NCBI GenBank assembly: GCA_946409545.1
Contig: CAMJWT010000023.1
Span: 1-28,263, forward strand
DNA: 28,263 nucleotides
Reading direction: 5' to 3'
Source of the DNA: RUG12783 sp946409545
Lineage (GTDB): Bacteria; Bacillota_I; Bacilli_A; RF39; UBA660
In this document: one piece after another, positions 1-7,132 of the stretch
Numbering within the stretch: the first letter of the stretch is position 1
Layout: each line of letters begins with the position of its first letter
The notes under the pieces: generated by a model
Told to the model about the DNA's origin: nothing
What the model saw: only the letters and a program-made list of their open reading frames with translations
Database searches by the model: none
Position numbers and translations under genes: made by a program

Positions 1-1
1 A

Positions 2-1249
2 TTAACATTAAATAAAATGATTAAATATACAGGATTTGTAGGTTTGGCAATATTTTTGATGCTAACAATATCTTTATCAACAAGTATATTAACTAGTAAA
101 GAACGAATTGAGAAAGACTTTATCCCAATGGTCACATATAAGGATATCAATAAGTATTCTCTTAACAAGAATATAGTTGTATTATTATTAGACTGTGTAG
201 ATTCTAAATTATTTGTTGAACGTATGAACGGTGATGCTGATTTTAAAGATATGCTAAAAGATTTTACATACTATCCAGATACAATGTCAGGTCATCCAAT
301 GACTGATGAATCTATTCCTTTAATATTAACTGGAAAATATTACAAAAATGATGGACCATTAGTTGAATGGTCTACAAATGCGTATAAAGAATCATATTTA
401 TTTGATTTAATGGAAAAGAATGGATATGAATTAGATATTTATGAACAAGATATTTTATATAATGATAAATCAGCAACTAGAATAAGTAATATTTATGATT
501 ATAATCAAAGTAAAAGTTTAATTAGTAAAATTAAGTTTTGGAAACAAGAACTTAAATATATATTATTTAGATATCTTCCTTCATATTTAAAGAGATTTTC
601 AAAGATTGACGAAATGCATTTTAGTGCTTTGTATCTAGATAATAAATCAGCTAATTCTGATAAAAGATTTTTTGATTTACGTAATGTATCAACATTAGAA
701 GTAATGAAGAATAGTAAATTGGAAAAAACGAATAAAAATATTTTCAAATTTATCCATGTCCAAGGGGCGCATACTCCATGGCGAGATGGAAAAGATTTTA
801 AATCTGTTATAAATGGAACATATGAAAATGGACTTGATAGTGCACTTACATTTACCAAAGGATATTTAGAGTTTTTAAAACAAAATAATTTATATGATAG
901 CATGACAATTGTAATAATGGCTGATCATGGTTTTAAGCTAGAAGAAAGCCAAGGCGGTCGACAAAATCCGATTTTGTTTATTAAAAGTATTAATGATAAA
1001 CAAGATAAAATGATTGTATCTGATAAACCTGTTTCCTTCGTCGATTTCAATGATTTATACAAAGATCTTGTTGATGGTAAGAAAACAAAAGAAATATTTG
1101 CTAGTATACCAAACAGTAGAACTAGATATTATATTTCTTATTATAATAGTAAGAAAAAAGATATAATGACTGAATATGCAACAAAAGGGAAGGCATGGGA
1201 AACTGATAAACTGTATAAAACAGGAAATGAATATAAAAAAAATTGGTGA
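2..1249 (+). CDS. LtaS/sulfatase-like membrane enzyme, 5'-truncated by window edge
   Basis: This is the C-terminal part of a membrane-anchored alkaline-phosphatase-superfamily enzyme related to lipoteichoic acid synthase and other phosphoglycerol transferases. The frame is open from base 2, and the first codons (LTLNKM) match the last transmembrane segment of the paralog at 3606-5282, so the ATG at 17 is internal and the real start lies left of the window. After that segment the extracellular domain shows the superfamily landmarks: a metal-ligand Asp in LLLDCVDS, the probable nucleophile Thr in MTDES (codon 302-304), HVQGAH, and the metal site ADHGF. The likely role is transfer or hydrolysis of phosphoglycerol or a related group on a surface polymer; family membership is clear, exact substrate is inference. 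It ends 5 bases before the next reading frame and shares an 83-base identical block with its paralog. Confidence 0.85.
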   Translation, partial: LTLNKMIKYTGFVGLAIFLMLTISLSTSILTSKERIEKDFIPMVTYKDINKYSLNKNIVVLLLDCVDSKLFVERMNGDADFKDMLKDFTYYPDTMSGHPMTDESIPLILTGKYYKNDGPLVEWSTNAYKESYLFDLMEKNGYELDIYEQDILYNDKSATRISNIYDYNQSKSLISKIKFWKQELKYILFRYLPSYLKRFSKIDEMHFSALYLDNKSANSDKRFFDLRNVSTLEVMKNSKLEKTNKNIFKFIHVQGAHTPWRDGKDFKSVINGTYENGLDSALTFTKGYLEFLKQNNLYDSMTIVIMADHGFKLEESQGGRQNPILFIKSINDKQDKMIVSDKPVSFVDFNDLYKDLVDGKKTKEIFASIPNSRTRYYISYYNSKKKDIMTEYATKGKAWETDKLYKTGNEYKKNW

Positions 1250-1254
1250 ATTTA

Positions 1255-1323
1255 ATGATTAAAATATTAGGGATAATTATGGCTTTTTGCTATAAACTAT
1301 TTAATATTATGGTATTGCAATAA
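1255..1323 (+). pseudogene. Detached 5' end of the YidC-TagF fusion gene, frameshifted
   Basis: An ATG at 1255, five bases after the previous stop and preceded by GGTGA, opens a 22-codon frame ending at TAA 1321-1323. Its residues run LGIIMAFCYKLFN and then lose sense. The next frame, entered from about 1305, continues YYGIAIILFTLISK, the conserved first core helix of YidC/Oxa1 proteins. Joining the two frames with one extra base in 1303-1308 restores a normal YidC start (N-Y-G-x-A-I-I-L). I read this as a one-base deletion in an otherwise intact gene; whether it is a true mutation or a sequencing error cannot be told from this copy. Confidence 0.75.
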
Positions 1324-1352
1324 TTCTTTTTACTTTAATTAGTAAGATTGTT

Positions 1353-3311
1353 TTGTTACCATTATCTATTTGGGTTCAAAAGAATTCAATAAAAATGGTA
1401 AAAATGCAACCAATGATAAACAAGATAAAAATTAAATTTTTTGGAGATAAAGATAAGATTGCCAATGAAACTTCAATTCTTTATAAAAAGGAAAATTATA
1501 GTGCTTTAGCATCTTTAATTCCATTGTTTATTCAAATTGTCCTTTTAATGGGATTGGTTGAGGTAATAAATCATCCATTAGATTATCTTGTAAAAGTTGA
1601 TGAAAAAGTTATAAATAACTCAGTTGAATTAATGGAAAAAGAACATCCAGAAGTTGATAAAGAATCATCATCCAAACAATTAGTTGTTGTTAATGATATT
1701 AAAAATGATTTGGTTGATTATAGTGGCATTTTATCAGAAAAGGAAATATCTGATGTTAAAAATCTTAATATGCGTTTTTTAGGAATTGATTTAAGTTGGG
1801 TGGCAGTACAAAAAAAGGGTATTGCATGGCTTATACCTCTTATTGCTGGATTAAGTTCATTAGTTTTATGCATTGGGCAAAATATGATGAATGTTCTTCA
1901 AAAAGAGCAAAGTGCTGCTAATAAATATGGCATGCTTGTTTTGTCAGTAGGTTTATCGTTATACTTAGGTATGTTTGTTCCAGCAGGTGTGGCTTTATAT
2001 TGGACAGTTTCTAATTTATTAGCTATTTTGCAGCAATGGTTATTAAATATTTTTATAAGCCCGAAAAAGTATGTTGATTATAAAGAACTTGAGTCAACTA
2101 GGTTAGAACTTCAAGAAATGATGTCATCAACTAAAACAAAAAGAACTAAAGAAGAAATTAGAAAAGAAAAGCAAGATTATAAAAGATTTTTCTCGATTGT
2201 TAATAAACATTTAGTTTTTTATTCAGAATCAAATGTTTTTTATAAATATTATAAAGGTGTTATTGATTATATTTTAGAAAATACAAATATTACAATTCAT
2301 TATATTACAAGTGATTATAATGACAATATTTTTAATCTTGAAAAAGAAAATGAGCATATTAAAGCGTATTATATTGGCAATCGTAAATTGATTACTTTAA
2401 TGATGAAATTAGATGCTGATGTTATTGTTATGACTATGCCAGATTTGGAAACATATCATATAAAAAGAAGTTATCTTAGAAAAAATATTCATTATGTATA
2501 TTATCCACATGGACAAGGAAGTACTAACTTGACTTTAAGACCACATGCAACAGATCATTATGATACAGTTTTTACAACAGGAAAACATCAAAAAGATGAA
2601 GAGATGGTTTTTAATAAAAAATACAATTTGAAAAGAAAGATTTTTGAATTTGGATATCCTCTTTTAGATGATATGATTAAAAATTATGAAAGCAATAAGA
2701 AAAAAAGTAATAAGAAGAAAACAATTTTAATTGCTCCATCTTGGCAAAAAGATAATATTGTTGATTTATGTTTAGAAAAAATATTAGATAATTTAAAAGA
2801 TGAAGATTATAACATTATTGTAAGACCACACCCTCAACATGTAAGACATAAAAAAGATTATTTTGATAAAATGAAGAGTCAATATGAAAGTTCTAAAAAC
2901 ATTGAGATTCAAACAGATTTCTCAAAAACAAGCACAGTATTTGATGCAGATTTAGTAATAACCGATTGGTCTGATATTGGTTTTGAATATGCATTTACTA
3001 CCAAGAAACCTGTACTATATATTGATACACCTATGAAAATAATGAACCCAAATTATAAAGATATTGATATAGAACCTATCAATATATGGGCTAGAAATAA
3101 AATAGGTAAGTCATTAAGTGTTGAAGAATTAAATAGAATTAAAGAAACAATTAGAGAATTATTGAAAGATAAAGATAAATATAAATATAATAAAATTATT
3201 ACAGATGTTGTTAATGAATATGTTTATAATTTAGGAAAAAGTTCTGAAGTGGGAGCAAATTATATTATTGAGCTTATTCAAGATAAAATTAAAGAAAGGA
3301 GCAAAAAATAA
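1353..3311 (+). CDS. YidC/Oxa1 insertase domain fused to CDP-glycerol glycerophosphotransferase (TagB/TagF-like), 5' frameshifted
   Basis: The protein has two parts. Residues 1 to about 245 are a YidC/Oxa1 core: helices ending ISKIVLLPLSIWVQK, the amphipathic MVKMQP stretch, LASLIPLFIQIVLLMGL, a long polar insert, then IPLIAGLSSLVLCIGQNMM and VALYWTVSNLLAILQQW. The groove residue that is usually Arg appears to be Lys. Residues from about 270 to 640 are a CDP-glycerol:poly(glycerophosphate) glycerophosphotransferase domain with PHGQGST, ILIAPSW, RPHPQH and VITDWSDIGFEYAF, including the two His-Pro/His-Gly motifs of TagB/TagF enzymes. Expected action is polymerising or priming glycerol-phosphate at the inner membrane face, with the YidC part anchoring it. 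The frame can only start here at TTG because an upstream frameshift removes the natural ATG at 1255. It overlaps the next gene by one base (TAATG). Confidence 0.85.
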   Translation: MLPLSIWVQKNSIKMVKMQPMINKIKIKFFGDKDKIANETSILYKKENYSALASLIPLFIQIVLLMGLVEVINHPLDYLVKVDEKVINNSVELMEKEHPEVDKESSSKQLVVVNDIKNDLVDYSGILSEKEISDVKNLNMRFLGIDLSWVAVQKKGIAWLIPLIAGLSSLVLCIGQNMMNVLQKEQSAANKYGMLVLSVGLSLYLGMFVPAGVALYWTVSNLLAILQQWLLNIFISPKKYVDYKELESTRLELQEMMSSTKTKRTKEEIRKEKQDYKRFFSIVNKHLVFYSESNVFYKYYKGVIDYILENTNITIHYITSDYNDNIFNLEKENEHIKAYYIGNRKLITLMMKLDADVIVMTMPDLETYHIKRSYLRKNIHYVYYPHGQGSTNLTLRPHATDHYDTVFTTGKHQKDEEMVFNKKYNLKRKIFEFGYPLLDDMIKNYESNKKKSNKKKTILIAPSWQKDNIVDLCLEKILDNLKDEDYNIIVRPHPQHVRHKKDYFDKMKSQYESSKNIEIQTDFSKTSTVFDADLVITDWSDIGFEYAFTTKKPVLYIDTPMKIMNPNYKDIDIEPINIWARNKIGKSLSVEELNRIKETIRELLKDKDKYKYNKIITDVVNEYVYNLGKSSEVGANYIIELIQDKIKERSKK

Positions 3312-3523
3312 TGAATATATTGTATATTGACCCATCAGTTATGACATATGCTATTCAAGCTATTGCTGGAATTGTAATTGCTGTAGGAGCGACTGTTGGA
3401 ATTCTTTGGCGTAAATCAAAGAAGAAAATAAGTAATAAACTAGGAATCGATGAAAATAAGAATAAAGAAGTTGAATCAGATGAAATAGTTGTGAATAAGG
3501 ATAATAAGAAAAAGAAAAAATAA
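3311..3523 (+). CDS. Small YIDP-motif single-pass membrane protein
   Basis: A 70-residue protein with a short N-terminus containing LYIDPS, one Gly/Ala-rich transmembrane helix (about residues 9-32), a basic WRKSKKK stop-transfer segment and a charged tail ending in poly-Lys. It starts by a one-base TAATG overlap with the fusion gene and has a good AAAGGAG site at 3296-3302, so it is translationally coupled and very likely real. From memory, small proteins starting with YIDP-like motifs accompany LtaS-like and CDP-glycerol genes in other Bacillota, but I cannot name a family. A plausible role is a membrane partner for the neighbouring polymer enzymes. The function is unknown. Confidence 0.75.
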   Translation: MNILYIDPSVMTYAIQAIAGIVIAVGATVGILWRKSKKKISNKLGIDENKNKEVESDEIVVNKDNKKKKK

Positions 3524-3545
3524 GACGATTAATCGTCTTTTTTTG
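3522..3545 (+). terminator. Intrinsic terminator after the small membrane protein
   Basis: The palindrome AAGACGATTAATCGTCTT, overlapping the TAA stop, is followed by a run of T. It ends the first transcription unit. Confidence 0.9.
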
Positions 3546-3555
3546 ACATTGTCTA

Positions 3556-3573
3556 ACTATTTTATAAAATAGT
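3556..3573. promoter_or_regulatory. Perfect 18-bp palindrome upstream of an extended -10, candidate operator
   Basis: ACTATTTTATAAAATAGT is a perfect dyad lying where the -35 region of the next promoter would be. It has no following T-run, so it is not a terminator. Operator function is inference. Confidence 0.5.
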
Positions 3574-3576
3574 CTG

Positions 3577-3585
3577 TGATATAAT
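3577..3585 (+). promoter_or_regulatory. Extended -10 promoter (TGATATAAT)
   Basis: TGA-TATAAT lies 20 bases before the AGGAGG-type site of the second LtaS-like gene. The expected -35 position falls in the palindrome and has no good TTGACA match, as is usual for extended -10 promoters. Confidence 0.75.
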
Positions 3586-3605
3586 GAATAGTTGTGGAGG
3601 AGAAT

Positions 3606-5282
3606 ATGAAGAAGTATTTAAATGAAACATGGTCAATGTACGTGTTAGTTTTTGCATTTTGTTTTATGTTGTTTTTATATGAGCCATTAACAATGTATTT
3701 AGGGAATATATCAGACTTTTGGTTTGGTATAAGTACAATGTTTAAAATGTCATTCTTATTATTTTTGATAGTATTTATCATGATGGTAATAGGATTTAAT
3801 ATTGTTTTTCTTATAAACAAAAAGAAAGATAAGAAGTTTTACAAGACATGTACAATGATAATGTTTATAGTATTTTTTTGTAGCTATATCCAAGGAAATT
3901 ATTTAGTAGGAAATTTACCATTATTAGATGGTAGTGAGATAATATGGTCAAACTATAAAGTGGATTGGCTTATATCCTTAGTATTATGGATAGTTGCTAT
4001 AGGATTAGTAATATTTCTTGTTAAGAAGTTAACTTTAAATAAGATGGTTAAATATGTAGGATTTGTAGGTTTGGCAATATTTTTGATGCTATCAGTATCT
4101 TTATCAACAAGTATATTAACTAGTAAAGAAGGAATTGAGAAAGACTTTATACCTTTAACAACAAATAAAGATATTAATAAATACTCTAGTGATAAAAATT
4201 TTGTAATTCTATTATTAGATTGTGTTAATTCGACATCTTTTATGAATCAATTAAAAAAAGATGCAAATTTTAAAGATATGCTAAATGACTTTACATATTA
4301 TCCAGATATGATGTCATATCATGGTTATACTGATGAATCAATTCCATTAATATTGACAGGAAAAATATATAGAAATGATGCTCCGATTGTTGAATGGTCT
4401 ACAAATGCGTATAAAGAATCATATTTATTTGATTTAATGGAAAAGAATGGATATGAATTAGATATTTATGATACTAATTTACTTTATTCAGACAAATCTG
4501 CTAAAAGAATTAATAATCTAATTGATTATGAAAAAAATGAAAAGTTAATATACAATAGTATTAATAAAATTAGTTTTTGGAAGCAAGAGATTAAATATAT
4601 TTTGTTTAGATATCTTCCATCTTATTTAAAGAGATTTTCATCTATTAGTTCTATGAGTTACCGTATTGGATTAATGGTTGGAAAATCATATAGATTAGAT
4701 AATGATTTTTTTGAATCACAAAACGAAGATGTTTTAAGCGTATTAAAAAAGAATAAAATAAGTATAGTTGATAATAGAGTATTCAAATTTATTCATACAA
4801 ATGGTGCTCATGAACCTTATACAACTAATAAAAATTTTGAGCCAATCGATAACCCTACATATTATGATGCAATAGATAGCTCATTATCTCTTACTAAGAT
4901 TTATTTGGAAATGTTAAAAGAAAATAATGTTTATGATAATACTGTAATTATTATCATGGCTGATCATGGTTTTAGAACAGAAGAAAGTCATAATGGGAAA
5001 CAGAATCCAATTTTCTTAGTAAAGGGTATTAATGAAACACATAAAGGAATGAAAACGTCTAATAAACCATTATCATTTGTTGATTTAGATGGTATGTATG
5101 AAGATTTAATATTAGGTAAAAATAGTAGTGAATTATTTTCAACTATTCCAGATAAGCGTGTGAGACAATATCTATCATATTCATTTCAACATAAAGAAAA
5201 AATGATAGAATATGAGACAAAGGATAAAGCCTGGGAAACAGAGAAAATGTATAAAACTGGAAAAGTATATCGAAAGAGTTGA
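3606..5282 (+). CDS. LtaS/sulfatase-like membrane phosphotransferase, second copy
   Basis: A 558-residue polytopic enzyme of the alkaline-phosphatase/sulfatase superfamily. I place the start at ATG 3606, after GGAGGAG, rather than at an in-frame GTG inside that site. The first 165 residues hold about five transmembrane helices; the rest is extracellular. Visible active-site elements are Asp205 in LLLDCVNS, the probable nucleophile Thr242 in YTDES, HTNGAH, and Asp453-His454 in ADHGF, matching the layout of LtaS-type phosphoglycerol transferases. It is a full-length paralog of the gene at the left edge, with near-identical blocks at the TM-domain junction and around 4389-4471. It probably acts on the glycerophosphate polymer made by the adjacent TagF-like enzyme, as synthase or modifier; the substrate is inferred. 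Confidence 0.87.
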   Translation: MKKYLNETWSMYVLVFAFCFMLFLYEPLTMYLGNISDFWFGISTMFKMSFLLFLIVFIMMVIGFNIVFLINKKKDKKFYKTCTMIMFIVFFCSYIQGNYLVGNLPLLDGSEIIWSNYKVDWLISLVLWIVAIGLVIFLVKKLTLNKMVKYVGFVGLAIFLMLSVSLSTSILTSKEGIEKDFIPLTTNKDINKYSSDKNFVILLLDCVNSTSFMNQLKKDANFKDMLNDFTYYPDMMSYHGYTDESIPLILTGKIYRNDAPIVEWSTNAYKESYLFDLMEKNGYELDIYDTNLLYSDKSAKRINNLIDYEKNEKLIYNSINKISFWKQEIKYILFRYLPSYLKRFSSISSMSYRIGLMVGKSYRLDNDFFESQNEDVLSVLKKNKISIVDNRVFKFIHTNGAHEPYTTNKNFEPIDNPTYYDAIDSSLSLTKIYLEMLKENNVYDNTVIIIMADHGFRTEESHNGKQNPIFLVKGINETHKGMKTSNKPLSFVDLDGMYEDLILGKNSSELFSTIPDKRVRQYLSYSFQHKEKMIEYETKDKAWETEKMYKTGKVYRKS

Positions 5283-5291
5283 TAAAAAGAT

Positions 5292-5335
5292 AAAACAAAA
5301 ATTATTACTTTATTTAGTAATTTTTGTTTTTTTTT
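5292..5335 (+). terminator. Intrinsic terminator after the second LtaS-like gene
   Basis: Arms AAAACAAAAATTA and TAATTTTTGTTTT pair around a short loop and run into a long T tract. Confidence 0.85.
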
Positions 5336-5345
5336 GTATATTATA

Positions 5346-5375
5346 TTGACCTGTTCATATTTATAGTATTATAAT
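5346..5375 (+). promoter_or_regulatory. Promoter of the transporter-nucleotidyltransferase operon
   Basis: TTGACC (5346-5351) and TATAAT (5370-5375) are separated by 18 bases and sit just before the lipoprotein gene's GGAGAG site. Confidence 0.8.
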
Positions 5376-5387
5376 CAAAATATGAAC
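5353..5387. promoter_or_regulatory. Inverted repeat bracketing the -10 box, candidate operator
   Basis: GTTCATATTT (5353-5362) and its exact complement AAATATGAAC (5378-5387) flank a 15-base spacer containing the -10 box. No T-run follows. The placement is that of a repressor operator. The operon's last gene encodes a winged-helix domain that could bind it, which is inference. Confidence 0.6.
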
Positions 5388-5400
5388 GGAGAGTGAGAAA

Positions 5401-6378
5401 ATGAAAAAGAAATTATTATTAGTATTTTGCATGACTATGTTATTGCTTTTTACAGGATGTGGAAATAGTAAAAGTATAATAATATATTCAAGTATGGAAG
5501 AAGAAAGGAATCAGGATCTTTCACAAAAATTAAAAGAAAAATTTCCTGATAAAGATATTGTTGTTCAACATATAGGAACAGGTAATAGTGCAGCTAAAAT
5601 TAAAAACGAAGGAACTAATATTGAAGCAGATATTATTCTTGATCTTGAAACATCACATATTGATAGTTTAAAAGATAATTTTGCTGATGTATCTATTTTT
5701 GATACAAGTAGTTTTTTAGATGGTGTTAATACATCTAATAAATATATTACATGGACAAAATATTCAGTAGGTTTAATAATTGACAACAAGTATTTTAAAA
5801 AACACAAATTAGATATTCCTAAAACTTATGAAGATTTATTAAAACCACAATATAAGAATTTAATTGCAATGCCTGATCCAACATCAAGTGGAACAGGTTA
5901 TGCTTTCTATTTAAATGTTGTTAACATTATGGGAAAAGATAAAGCAGTTGAATATTTTAAAAAGTTAAAAAATAATATGAGAGAATATACATCATCAGGA
6001 TCAGGACCAACTAATTTATTAAAACAAGGTGAAATTGCAATTGCTATGGGAATGTATTCACAAGGTGCAAAAGATATTACTGATGGATATGATTTTTCTA
6101 TAGTAGAACTAAAAACAGGTAGTCCTTATAATACAACATCAGCTGGTGTTATTAAAGGAAGAGAAGAGAATAGTGATGTTAAAGAAGTATTCCAATGGTT
6201 AATTACTGATTTCTGTAAATATGATAAAGAAGTATATTTACCAGCAGAATTATTTAAAGAACAAAAAATAATGATTAAAAACTATCCAGACAAAGTAACG
6301 GATGCTGATATGAGAAATATCCAAGATGCAAAAGTTAAAGAAGATTTAGCAAAGGAATGGGAAAAAGTAAATGGGTAA
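5401..6378 (+). CDS. ABC transporter solute-binding lipoprotein (PhnS/AfuA-like family)
   Basis: A 325-residue lipoprotein. The signal peptide ends in the lipobox LFTGC, giving acylation at Cys20 and attachment outside the membrane. The mature part begins with the IIIYSSMEEE pattern of the periplasmic-binding family shared by ferric and 2-aminoethylphosphonate receptors, followed by DIILDLETSHID, MPDPTSSGTGYAF and the SGSGPTNLLKQGEIAIAMGM segment. The tyrosine pair typical of ferric-binding members is not seen, so an iron role is less likely. With a downstream LicC/PntC-type cytidylyltransferase in the same operon, a phosphonate or phosphocholine-like ligand is favoured. Its last 8 bases overlap the ATPase gene. 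Confidence 0.85.
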   Translation: MKKKLLLVFCMTMLLLFTGCGNSKSIIIYSSMEEERNQDLSQKLKEKFPDKDIVVQHIGTGNSAAKIKNEGTNIEADIILDLETSHIDSLKDNFADVSIFDTSSFLDGVNTSNKYITWTKYSVGLIIDNKYFKKHKLDIPKTYEDLLKPQYKNLIAMPDPTSSGTGYAFYLNVVNIMGKDKAVEYFKKLKNNMREYTSSGSGPTNLLKQGEIAIAMGMYSQGAKDITDGYDFSIVELKTGSPYNTTSAGVIKGREENSDVKEVFQWLITDFCKYDKEVYLPAELFKEQKIMIKNYPDKVTDADMRNIQDAKVKEDLAKEWEKVNG

Positions 6379-7132
6379 TTTAGAAATATGCAATCTAACG
6401 AAGGTTTATGATCATAAAACTGTCTTAGATGATGTTTCTTTTACCGTAAATGATGGAGAATTTTTATCAATATTGGGTCCATCTGGTTGTGGAAAAACAA
6501 CACTTTTAAAGATCTTAATTGGTATTGAAACTCCAACATCAGGAAAAATATTAAAAAAGGGCGTAGAAATAACAAAACTAGACCCATCAAAAAGAGAAAT
6601 GGGAATGGTTTTTCAAAACTACGCGCTTTTTCCTAATATGACAGTTTTAAAAAATGTTATGTATGCATTAAACATAAAATATAAAAATAAAGAAAAAGCC
6701 AAAGAAGAAAGTATTAAAATATTAGAACTAGTAAATATGAGTGAACATTTAAATAAATATCCTCATGAACTATCTGGTGGTCAACAACAAAGAGTTGCAA
6801 TTGCAAGAACTTTATCTCTTAATCCAGATATCATCTTATTTGATGAACCGATGTCAGCCTTAGATGCGGATAATCGCTTAGGCTTAAGAAAAGAATTAAA
6901 GAAAATTCAAAAGGAATTTAAGACAACGATGATTTATATTACTCATGATCAAGAGGAAGCTTTTTCTCTATCTGATCGAGTAATGGTTATGAAAGATGGT
7001 AAAATAGAACAACTTGATATTCCTAATGTAATTTATAATCATCCTGCTAATGACTATGTTAAGAATTTTGTTACACGTCATTTGAGGGAAAAAGTATCAT
7101 CAATAGAGAAGTGTACAGGAATTGATTTATAA
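6371..7132 (+). CDS. ABC transporter ATP-binding protein (PhnT-like)
   Basis: A 253-residue ABC ATPase energising import of the ligand bound by the upstream lipoprotein. All motifs are present: Walker A GPSGCGKTT, Q-loop in VFQNYALFPN, signature LSGGQQQRVAIARTL, Walker B IILFDEP, D-loop SALD and the switch His in ITHDQEEA. It lacks the long C-terminal regulatory domain of PotA/FbpC-type ATPases, ending soon after the core. It overlaps the lipoprotein gene by 8 bases and the permease gene by one (TAATG), so the three are translationally coupled. The substrate is assigned only from context. Confidence 0.9.
   Translation: MGNLEICNLTKVYDHKTVLDDVSFTVNDGEFLSILGPSGCGKTTLLKILIGIETPTSGKILKKGVEITKLDPSKREMGMVFQNYALFPNMTVLKNVMYALNIKYKNKEKAKEESIKILELVNMSEHLNKYPHELSGGQQQRVAIARTLSLNPDIILFDEPMSALDADNRLGLRKELKKIQKEFKTTMIYITHDQEEAFSLSDRVMVMKDGKIEQLDIPNVIYNHPANDYVKNFVTRHLREKVSSIEKCTGIDL

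Noticed and set aside
1201..1249. Possible use of TGA as a tryptophan codon, as in Mycoplasma relatives.
   Set aside because: The gene ends TGG-TGA, tryptophans throughout the window use TGG, and reading TGA as sense would run through gene ends that are followed by starts or terminators.
3543..3548. Perfect TTGACA as the -35 box for the second LtaS-like gene.
   Set aside because: It lies 31 bases from the TATAAT box, far outside the working range, and forms part of the terminator's T-run. The promoter is better explained as extended -10.
5401..7132. Ferric iron importer.
   Set aside because: The receptor belongs to a family that includes iron carriers, but the adjacent tyrosine pair is not seen and the operon ends with a cytidylyltransferase-like enzyme. 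It is not fully excluded.
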